Assembly (NCBI RefSeq): GCF_030811595.1
Contig: NZ_JAUSRB010000002.1
Span: 868,001 to 932,000, forward strand
From: Streptosporangium brasiliense
GTDB lineage: Bacteria; Actinomycetota; Actinomycetes; Streptosporangiales; Streptosporangiaceae
Reading direction: 5' to 3'
Length of the DNA: 64,000 nucleotides
The first letter of the stretch is position 1. Every line of letters starts with the position of its first letter. Below are positions 51,401 to 57,563 of the stretch, piece by piece. Made by a program: the position numbers and the translations under genes. The notes beneath the pieces were generated by a model. It was not told the DNA's origin. It made no database searches and saw only the letters and a program-made list of their open reading frames with translations.

Positions 51401-52263
51401 GTCCCCACTCCGGGCGTGGCCGTCCCCGCCCCGGGCGCGGCCGTGCCGGCCGTCCGGTCCTCGCCGCCCAGCAGGCCCATCAGCAGCGCGTGCGCGGTTG
51501 GGCGGTCGGCCGCCGCCTTGGCCAGCGCGGCGGCCATCAGCGAGCGCAGCGGCTCGGGGATGTCGCCGAGGTCGGGGTCGACGGTGAGCACCCGGTGCAT
51601 CACGCCGCCCAGGCTCTCGGCCTGGAACGGGTCCTTGCCGGTGGCCGCGTACAGCAGCACCCCGCCCCAGGCGAACACGTCCGCCGGGGGGCCCGCCCGC
51701 TGCCCGACGAACACCTCGGGCGCCATGTACGTCGGCGTCCCCGCGACGATGCCCGTCGTGGTCAGCGACATCTCGTCGGTCCTGGCCACGCCGAAATCGA
51801 TCACTCGGGGCCCGTCCGGGCCGAGCAGCACGTTCTCCGGCTTGAGGTCGCGGTGGACCACCCCCGCGCGGTGGATCGCGGTCAGCGCGGTGGCCAGCGC
51901 GGTGGCCAGCCGGTGCAGGGCGTCGCCGGCGTAGGGGCCGGCCTCGCGGACCGCCGCCCGCAGGTCGGGCCCGGCGACGAACTCGCTGACGATGTACGGC
52001 CTGGCCGCGTCGGAGTCCACCGCGAGAATCCGGGCGGTGCAGAACGACGCCACCCGGCGGGCCGCCTCCGCCTCCTTCGCGAACCTCGTCCGCAGCCCCG
52101 AGTCGGCCGCCACGTCCCCGTGCAGCACCTTGATCGCGACCCGGCCGCCCTCGGCGTCATATGCCTCGTAGACGATCCCCTGACCCCCCGCGCCCAGCCG
52201 TCCGGCCGGGCGGTATCCGCCCAGCCGCAGAGGGTCACCAGGTGCGAGCGGCGTCAATCCCAT
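48487..52263 (-). CDS. Ser/Thr protein kinase with WD40 repeats
   Basis: A 1258-residue protein. The kinase domain (about 5-265) has RLGAGGQGIVYEAYDAEGGR (P-loop), VAIKVLHGD (Lys), HRDLKPENVLL (catalytic loop), IDFGVARTDEM (DFG) and GTPTYMAPEVF: all active-site residues are present. A Pro/Ala linker holding EEREAEEREAEAREAEE coiled-coil repeats leads to an nSTAND1-like helical part and a membrane segment (LVTAGMAVLLAFSLGVTAIA). Twelve or more WD40 blades (FSPDGRVLA-type) fill about 660-1240. A Gly/Ser-rich insert occurs between blades near 1030-1080. ATG 52263 is used; 52299 is an alternative. Confidence 0.9.
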   Translation of the reverse strand: MGLTPLAPGDPLRLGGYRPAGRLGAGGQGIVYEAYDAEGGRVAIKVLHGDVAADSGLRTRFAKEAEAARRVASFCTARILAVDSDAARPYIVSEFVAGPDLRAAVREAGPYAGDALHRLATALATALTAIHRAGVVHRDLKPENVLLGPDGPRVIDFGVARTDEMSLTTTGIVAGTPTYMAPEVFVGQRAGPPADVFAWGGVLLYAATGKDPFQAESLGGVMHRVLTVDPDLGDIPEPLRSLMAAALAKAAADRPTAHALLMGLLGGEDRTAGTAAPGAGTATPGVGTAAPGVGTAGGPASETSPAPAAEEREAEEREAEAREAEEREAEDLRAGVRAAREVLPPGSDPPALGVIAEEAFSALTPQQQADAPGVLLRMIGDGSVQRVECGPEDEPVIARFAGAGLLIREGTTAVPAGAALPWAWPRLREWLAAERDGLPVHRRLAEAARVWEEHGRPPGDLYQGEALREALQWAATERRYLGINLRERRFLDAASAVERRRRNRRRLVTAGMAVLLAFSLGVTAIALRQGRTLAAQTEDLQRQRDESAARAAAARADDLRDSDPRTAMRLSVAAWRIAQVPEARSALQAALAQVKVDVFTDPDATSRASYVLTPDARTLVRAHGGEVRMYDVVTHRPVRTFEGVGKLAAVTAASPDGSTLQVGGRLWDSATGRAFGPAIPEGARAELEPERRLISAVGPGTLVMRPLDGGGPLVSATGFEPEGTVSPDGRWAAVAGRQGSVEVWDLTRGRRVFARKVDGPVSSRGERGAPQLAFSPDGSTLAVGGDTSITLLDPADGSRRGEDFASTGGGALTFSPDGRFLAEQAEEALFLWKVADRTISARFPLTAVGNARFTADSRTLRYPTGYGSVVSIDVSAVTHTDTLNVPQERSGWESAVFAPGGRVLAYANLGVVRLWDPTRLAPIGGPLSVDAGSAGAFSQDGRTLAVPRRDGSAVTLWDVATRRSLATLNTGAGAGAVTALAFGGDGRTLAAGVSDADGTGEGRVRIWDVRAGRITATVNVPSVQSLAFRPGGSPVGGSSDVGNSSDVGGSSGESRGGDPGAGPGGSPGGSPGAGQGQGRDGGAGRGVLSAGAELVALPGGRTLRGPAGVGGPDVRAAAFSPDGRVLALGLADQRVLLWDVERGARLGVLGVRGSQQLLRFSPDGRVLVTAGDGDGVRLWDLAAQREIGSLPAGATALDLAFSPDGRVLNAVARDGSVSRLPVDPSLVAESVCARTGTGLRAAEWERLIPGVPYRETCG

Positions 52264-52418
52264 GCTGTGCGAACCCCCGTGCCCGGCAACGTCATCCATT
52301 AGACGCCGGAGAGCTCGGAGAAGTTGTGGAAGATGTGCCGAATGGCGCGCGCCCGACTGACAAGTGCGTCAAAATCTTCTTACCGCGCAAGTCCGCCAGC
52401 CCCCGAGAGTGGGTCCCG

Positions 52419-53123
52419 ATGCGGAAGATGTTGCCGCGCATGACCGCGGAGTCGCTGCCCGAGAGGCTCGACGACCTGCCCGTGGAACCGAAGGACTTCC
52501 TCCAGCTCGTGGCCGTGGACTTCAGCGGGACCTACCACGTCTATCTCGCGGCCAAGGACGAACGGCTCAAGATGACCAGGCTCTCCATGAGCCTGCTCGC
52601 CGCCCCGTTCGCCGCCGCCATCGCGCTGGCGAGCGCGAAGGTGGTCAATCCGGGGGCGCTGACCTCCTGGGGCGGCGTGCCGTGGTATCTGTTCGCGACG
52701 ATCGCCGCGTTCGGACTGCTCAACATCCTGCCGTTCCTGCGGCTGATCGAGGCGGTGAACGCGCACATGCGGACCGCGCGGGCGCTCAACAACTTCCGCC
52801 TGCTCTACGTGGTCCAGCTCAAGGACCACTTCTCGGCCCTCGGCTGGACCCCCAACCTGCCGGTGGACCCCCGCTACCCCGAGACCTACGCGCCGCTCGC
52901 CTGGCCGGGGATCAACGTGATGATGCTGGCCCTGGTCAACAGCTCCTACATCGCCGTCGGTGTGCTCGGCCTGGTCAGGATCGAACCCAACGCGGCCCTG
53001 CTCCTGGTGGTCATCGGGCTGCTCTCCCTGCTGCACTATTTCGTCTACTACGTCCGCGCCAACGTCTCCCGGCAGCGCAGACTCCCACACAACCCCTTCC
53101 ATTTCCCCAACGTGGAGACCTGA
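52419..53123 (+). CDS. four-segment membrane protein of unknown family
   Basis: A 234-residue protein. A soluble N terminus (PKDFLQLVAVDFSGTYHVYL) is followed by two hydrophobic segments (SLLAAPFAAAIALASAKVV; WYLFATIAAFGLLNILPFL), a roughly 60-residue soluble loop (LKDHFSALGWTPNLP), and two more segments (NVMMLALVNSSYIAVGVLGL; ALLLVVIGLLSLLHYFVYYV). No family is certain. Its TGA abuts the ATG of the thymidylate-synthase-like gene, so they are coupled. It is divergent from the kinase gene. Confidence 0.78.
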   Translation: MRKMLPRMTAESLPERLDDLPVEPKDFLQLVAVDFSGTYHVYLAAKDERLKMTRLSMSLLAAPFAAAIALASAKVVNPGALTSWGGVPWYLFATIAAFGLLNILPFLRLIEAVNAHMRTARALNNFRLLYVVQLKDHFSALGWTPNLPVDPRYPETYAPLAWPGINVMMLALVNSSYIAVGVLGLVRIEPNAALLLVVIGLLSLLHYFVYYVRANVSRQRRLPHNPFHFPNVET

Positions 53124-53843
53124 ATGCCCGACCTCCTCAGATTCGCGTCTTGTGGGGAGACGTGGATCTGGCTGATGCGACACGTGCAGGACAGCGGCAG
53201 GCCCGCCGAGGACGACCGGGGCCCGATCATCGAAGCCCAGGCGGTGCTGTTCGAGATCGCCAGGCTCGGCTGGGACGATCCGATCCTGGAGTCCTACGGC
53301 GACTCGGGGAAGATCCCGCTGTACGCCGGCAAGTTCAGCGAGTGCGCGGTCCTGCCGCCCTTCAAATACAGCTACGGCGGCCGGCTCCGCCAGCTCCTCG
53401 GCGTCGACCAGCTCCGCTGGGTCGCCGACGTGCTGCGCGCCAAGCCGTACACCAAGAGCGGCTGGATCTCCCTCACCGTCCCGGGCGAGTCTCCCGACGC
53501 GGTGCCCTGCCTGACCAGCCTGGCCTTCCGGCTCCGCGACGGGCGGCTGGTGATGACCGCCGCCTTCCGGTCGCAGAACGTGTTCACCTCCTACCTGAAC
53601 TATGTGCCGCTGCGTAGTATTCAGAACGAGGTCGCCGGCGATCTCGGGGTGGACTGTGGGTCAATGAGGGTCTTCGTCGACGTTCCGCACATCTACGCCG
53701 CGGACGCGGCGACGGTCGGGGAGATCCTCCGGCTGTCGGAGCGCGATGGGCTCGGCGAGGGAGAGTCGACACCAGGTGCTGCTGGTCGACTTGGACGGGA
53801 CTGTGGTCGACTACGCCCAAACGGAGCGCGGCGCGCTTCATGA
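53124..53843 (+). CDS. thymidylate-synthase-like protein
   Basis: A 239-residue protein with the ThyA layout. FKYSYGGRLRQLLGVDQLRW resembles the substrate Arg/Tyr loop. AVPCLTSLAFRLRDGRLVM carries a Cys129 at the catalytic position, AAFRSQNVFTSYLNYVPLRS matches the QRSxD....PFNI region, and DVPHIYAADA matches the GDAHIY motif. Changes at QRSxD and PFN suggest a substrate other than dUMP, for example a nucleotide hydroxymethylase or a non-catalytic binder. The last about 33 residues overlap the next gene and may not be conserved. Confidence 0.72.
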   Translation: MPDLLRFASCGETWIWLMRHVQDSGRPAEDDRGPIIEAQAVLFEIARLGWDDPILESYGDSGKIPLYAGKFSECAVLPPFKYSYGGRLRQLLGVDQLRWVADVLRAKPYTKSGWISLTVPGESPDAVPCLTSLAFRLRDGRLVMTAAFRSQNVFTSYLNYVPLRSIQNEVAGDLGVDCGSMRVFVDVPHIYAADAATVGEILRLSERDGLGEGESTPGAAGRLGRDCGRLRPNGARRAS

Positions 53844-54408
53844 GGTGCACCACCGCTTCTTCCAGATGGGCCGCGCCGAGTTCCTGGCGCGCTTCCACGC
53901 CGCCAACGAGCCGCTCTGGGCGGCCTACCGCGAGCACCGGATCACCCTGGCCGAGCTGCGGCTGGAACGCTGGGCCAGGATGGGCGCCCTCCCCTCGGTC
54001 GCGGCCGCGTTCGAAGACGCGCTCGGCCGGAACGTGACCCTGTTCCCGGAGGCCAGAGCCGCTCTGCGGCGGCTGTCCCGGCGGTTCAGGCTGGCCCTGG
54101 TGACCGACGGCATCGCCCATGTCCAGCGGGCCAAGCTCCGCCGCACCCGGATCGGCGGGTTCTTCGAGCACGTGGTGATCGCCCCCGAGGTGGGCCTGCG
54201 CAAGCCCGACGGAGAGCTGCTCCACCACACCCTGGACCTGCTGGAGGCCAAGGCCGGTGACGCGCTCATGGTCGGCGACTCGCCGGCGAGCGACGGCGGC
54301 TGCGCGCAGGCCGCCGGGGTGGACTTCTGCTGGGTGAACCGCACCCAGGCGCCGCCCACCCCCGGCATCCCCGTCCACCGGACCGTCACCTGCCTCGGCA
54401 CCGTCTAG
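53746..54408 (+). CDS. HAD-family hydrolase
   Basis: A 220-residue phosphatase: motif I LLVDLDGTVVDYAQ, motif II VTDGIAHVQ, motif III Lys in GLRKPDGELL, motif IV VGDSPASDGG. The cap type and length fit 5'-nucleotidase or PGP-like enzymes (subfamily IA). GGAG lies six bases before the ATG. It overlaps the TS-like gene by 98 bp, so the two are linked. It could dephosphorylate the product of the TS-like enzyme, but this is inference. Confidence 0.88.
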   Translation: MGSARESRHQVLLVDLDGTVVDYAQTERGALHEVHHRFFQMGRAEFLARFHAANEPLWAAYREHRITLAELRLERWARMGALPSVAAAFEDALGRNVTLFPEARAALRRLSRRFRLALVTDGIAHVQRAKLRRTRIGGFFEHVVIAPEVGLRKPDGELLHHTLDLLEAKAGDALMVGDSPASDGGCAQAAGVDFCWVNRTQAPPTPGIPVHRTVTCLGTV

Positions 54409-54546
54409 CGCCTTCCACCGGAGAGCGGGGACCAGGCCGTGGGAGCCGTGGAAAGGCGGAGGAGCCGACCGCAGGGAGGTGAAAGGAGCGGCAGGGAGGT
54501 GAAGGCCCCCCGGGGAGGCGGAGGAGCCGACCGCGGGAAGGCCGGC

Positions 54547-55182
54547 CTACGGGGAGAACAGCGCTTCGGCGCCCACCGGGACGTATCCAGCGGCCAGGAA
54601 GGTCCGGACGCTGGCCGCGTTGCCGGGGGCGATCTGGGCCCACAGCGGGTGCGGGGTGAGCTGACGGGCCGCGCAGGCCAGGGCCCTTCCCAGGCCCCGG
54701 CCCCGGTGCTCGGGATCGATCTCGACCGCGACCTCCCACCGGCCCGCCACCCCGCGCCCGATGACGAGGAGGCCGCCCGGGCAGGTCCACGTCCGGACGT
54801 CGTCACGGTAGAGGCGGGCGCGTCCGGCTCTCGGGTGGCCGGTCGCGGACACCTCGGTCAGCGCGATCTGCGGCCGGCCGGGAAGCGGCCCGGCGAGGGC
54901 GAGCATGTCGATGTTGTCGAGCCGGCGCCCCAGCCGTCCCTCCAGGGCGCCGAGGAAGCGGGGGCCGAGCGGCGCGGACAGGTCTCCGTCGGGGAGGCGC
55001 CGGTGGATCCACGACGCTTCGACGTCGGCGAATATCACGTTGTGCGCGGTGAAGGCGATGACACCCGCGTCACGCGGCGACGGCTGGGGCAGGATCGTCG
55101 GCCCCGTGTCCGGCGCGGGGAAGCGTCCCCTCGACGCCTCGGCGAGCAAGTCCGCCAGCGTGTCCGCTCCACCCGTCTCCAT
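54547..55182 (-). CDS. GNAT-fold protein of unknown substrate
   Basis: A 211-residue protein with a C-terminal GNAT part (about 135-205: WEVAVEIDPEHRGRGLGRAL, ACAARQ, NAASVRTFLAAGYVPVGAEA) and an N-terminal part that looks like a second, non-catalytic GNAT half (FTAHNVIFADVEASWIHRRL). The start at 55182 is probable, not certain. The gap on its right (54409-54546) contains two copies of ggcggaggagccgaccgc. It is next to the PH-domain operon and unrelated in function. Confidence 0.75.
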   Translation of the reverse strand: METGGADTLADLLAEASRGRFPAPDTGPTILPQPSPRDAGVIAFTAHNVIFADVEASWIHRRLPDGDLSAPLGPRFLGALEGRLGRRLDNIDMLALAGPLPGRPQIALTEVSATGHPRAGRARLYRDDVRTWTCPGGLLVIGRGVAGRWEVAVEIDPEHRGRGLGRALACAARQLTPHPLWAQIAPGNAASVRTFLAAGYVPVGAEALFSP

Positions 55183-55207
55183 CGCAGGTGATCTTACCTC
55201 CGGTACG

Positions 55208-56719
55208 TCAGCGGATGAAGGGCGCCAGCAGACCGGGCACCGCCTCCTCGGCGAAGGCCAGCCCCTGCGTGACGGAGACGTCTCTGACCTTGTAGGAGCC
55301 CTTGCCCGCGGCCGTGGTCGCGGCCAGGGTGAGCAGGCCCGCTCTCCGCTGGAAGGGCGAGCGGCCGACGGTCCAGCCGATGATCGCCTCACGGCGGAGC
55401 GCCACCGTCCTGCGCCGGGCCGTGCCGTACCGGGTGACGAGGTAGGGGCCGTGGAGTCCGTGCCCCAGGTTGCGGTAGGCGTCGCGGGCCAGGAGCAGCC
55501 CGGCGGGGAGCAGCGCCGCACCGGCCGCCCAGAGCGGGGCGGGGACCCAGCTCAACCACGCGGCGAGCCCCGCGAGCAGCGGCGCGAGGACGAGCGGCGG
55601 CCAGACGGCGTGGACGGCCCTGCGGCGCAGCGCCACCCGGGGGTGGGGGCGCAGCGGCGCGAGGGTCGGTGAGACGTCCTCGCCCAGTACGGCGGCGGCG
55701 GCGCGGTGGGCCTCGGCGCGCGGGGCCGGCGGCAGCAGGGCCGTCGAGTCGTCCTCGCCGAGCCCGGTGGCCACGGCGTTCAGCCGGGCCCCCCGGCCCC
55801 AGCGCAGCGGCAGCGGCTCGGCCACCTCGACCCCGCGCAGCCGCCGCTCCTCCAGCGACATGGACCGGGTGGTCAGCAGGCCCCGCCGGACAAGGAGGGC
55901 GCGGCCGGGCCCGCGGGTCAGGCGGAAGTCCCACCAGGACTCCACGTAGAGCAGCAGGGTCCCCGTCAGCCCGATCGCCAGGACGACGCCGGTGGCCACG
56001 GCGAGAACCACGGCCGGGTGGGTCGCGGTGACGGCGGCCCACAGCTCGCCGAGGAAGCCGACCTCCGTAGGGCTGATCCCGAACATGTCCAGCACGCGGA
56101 AGAACAGGCCGAAGGGGGCCAGGCCGATGACCGGCGACCAACTGCTCAGCAGCGCGTAGCGGATCCAGGCCGGGCGCAGCTCGGCGATGACGGAGTCGGA
56201 GCGGGCCGTACGGCCGAGCAGGCCCCGCCGCAGGAGCAGGGCGTCGGTCCGGGAGATCCCGTCGAGGGAGAGCCCCTTGTCCGCGTCGTTCTGGCCGGTG
56301 CCGATCTTGACGTCGGCCAGACCGAAGATCCGGTACATCGGACCGGCCGTCACCTCGACGCTGCGCACCCGGTCACGCGGGACCGACCGCCGCCTGCGGA
56401 AGACCAGGCCGGAGTGGAGCTCGACGCGTTCGCCGGTGACCCGGTAGCGGGTGGTGGCGTAGCGGATCAGGCCGATCGAGGTGATCACGGCGGCCGCCGC
56501 CAGGATCGAGCCGAGGGTGATGACGGTCTGCGGGTTCAGCCGGTCGCCGGCGACCAGGGCGGTGGCCGCGACAGGCGCCAGCGGGCCGATCACCCAGCTC
56601 AGGCTCAGCCACGGCATCCACGGGTCGAGCCGCGTCCACTCCAGGCCGCCCGCCCCGCCGCCGACCCGCTCCGCCCCGTCATACCGGCGGTCGCCGGCCG
56701 TGTCTCGATCGCGGCTCAC
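55208..56719 (-). CDS. membrane protein with tandem bacterial PH (bPH2) domains, YdbT type
   Basis: A 503-residue protein. Membrane pairs (MPWLSLSWVIGPLAPVAATA, VITLGSILAAAAVITSIGLI and others) alternate with three bPH2 units (TTRYRVTGERVELHSGLVFR, the second around 270, and YRNLGHGLHGPYLVTRYGTA), the layout of YdbT proteins. The GTG overlaps the stop of the YdbS-like gene. Together these were linked to resistance to amisulbrom-type or toxin stress in Bacillus; the precise role is unclear. Confidence 0.82.
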   Translation of the reverse strand: MSRDRDTAGDRRYDGAERVGGGAGGLEWTRLDPWMPWLSLSWVIGPLAPVAATALVAGDRLNPQTVITLGSILAAAAVITSIGLIRYATTRYRVTGERVELHSGLVFRRRRSVPRDRVRSVEVTAGPMYRIFGLADVKIGTGQNDADKGLSLDGISRTDALLLRRGLLGRTARSDSVIAELRPAWIRYALLSSWSPVIGLAPFGLFFRVLDMFGISPTEVGFLGELWAAVTATHPAVVLAVATGVVLAIGLTGTLLLYVESWWDFRLTRGPGRALLVRRGLLTTRSMSLEERRLRGVEVAEPLPLRWGRGARLNAVATGLGEDDSTALLPPAPRAEAHRAAAAVLGEDVSPTLAPLRPHPRVALRRRAVHAVWPPLVLAPLLAGLAAWLSWVPAPLWAAGAALLPAGLLLARDAYRNLGHGLHGPYLVTRYGTARRRTVALRREAIIGWTVGRSPFQRRAGLLTLAATTAAGKGSYKVRDVSVTQGLAFAEEAVPGLLAPFIR

Positions 56720-57249
56720 GTGGCGTCACCGGGGGTGTCCTGGGTCCGGGCGGTGAGCCGCTCGACGAGGTCGGCCGCGAGGACGTGGTCCAGGCCGTTG
56801 ATCTTTATCGCGCCCGCCGCCGAGGCCGTGGTGACGGTCACGCCCGCCAGGCCGAAGATCTGCTGGAGCGGGCCCCGGACCGTGTCGACGGTCTGGATCC
56901 GCGACATCGGCGCGACCCGCCACTTCTGCCAGATCCAGCCGGAGGCCGCGTAGACCGCGTCGTCGGTGGTCTCCCAGCGGTGCACCCGGAACCGCCACCG
57001 TGGCATCACCGCCACGTAGGCGGCCCCCGGGACCGCGATGACGAGCGCCGGGAGCAGCAGCCAGAACCGGGCCGGCGGGATCAGGAGAGCGAGCAGGACC
57101 AGCACCAGGACCGGCGGGGCCACGAGCACGGCCGCCTGGCCCGTCCACCACCGGACCGCCCGGCTGTCCACCGGATTCCGGGGCGGCCGGAGCCTGAGCC
57201 CTCCATCGGCCCCGCCCTCCTGACCGCTCGTCTCATTTTTTGACCGCAT
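56716..57249 (-). CDS. bPH2-domain membrane protein, YdbS type
   Basis: A 177-residue protein: two hydrophobic segments (AVLVAPPVLVLVLLALLIPP, FWLLLPALVIAVPGAAYVAV) followed by one bPH2 domain (FRVHRWETTDDAVYAASGWI, VAPMSRIQTVDTVRGPLQQI, FGLAGVTVTTASAAG). ATG 57249 is chosen; a TTG two codons upstream exists. It overlaps ydbT-like by GTGA. Confidence 0.85.
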   Translation of the reverse strand: MRSKNETSGQEGGADGGLRLRPPRNPVDSRAVRWWTGQAAVLVAPPVLVLVLLALLIPPARFWLLLPALVIAVPGAAYVAVMPRWRFRVHRWETTDDAVYAASGWIWQKWRVAPMSRIQTVDTVRGPLQQIFGLAGVTVTTASAAGAIKINGLDHVLAADLVERLTARTQDTPGDAT

Positions 57250-57425
57250 GGCCAAAATTTAACACATGCGGACAGACACGCAATCCCATGCCCGCGGAGT
57301 CGGGGGACAGAAGGGAGTCGAGGGACAGAAGACCGCCGACGGGCCCGGCGCCTGCACGGCCGGCTCACCGGCCCTCATGAGCCCGTCGGGCCCTGACACG
57401 CCGCCCGGGCACCGCCTGTCGCGGG

Positions 57426-57479
57426 AGGTCCTCCGCCGGAGAGCGCGGACGCGGGAGCGCGCTCTCCGGCGGAGGACCT
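57426..57479. terminator. 22-bp perfect inverted repeat
   Basis: Arms 57426-57447 and 57458-57479 (AGGTCCTCCGCC...CGCG) with a 10-base loop. It lies about 85 bp beyond the stop of the oxidase gene, in a 314-bp gap that also holds gaggaccggcc tandem units at 57500-57565. A long terminator or cruciform; no gene here. Confidence 0.75.
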
Positions 57480-57563
57480 GTCGAGGACCGGCGAAGGCCG
57501 GTGGAGGACCAACCGAGAACCGGCCGAGGACCGGCCGAGGATCAGCCGAGGACCGGCGGAGGA

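Noticed and set aside
48235-52302. A 1355-codon plus-strand frame opposite the kinase gene
   Set aside because: No motif, and the opposite strand encodes an intact kinase and WD40 repeats.
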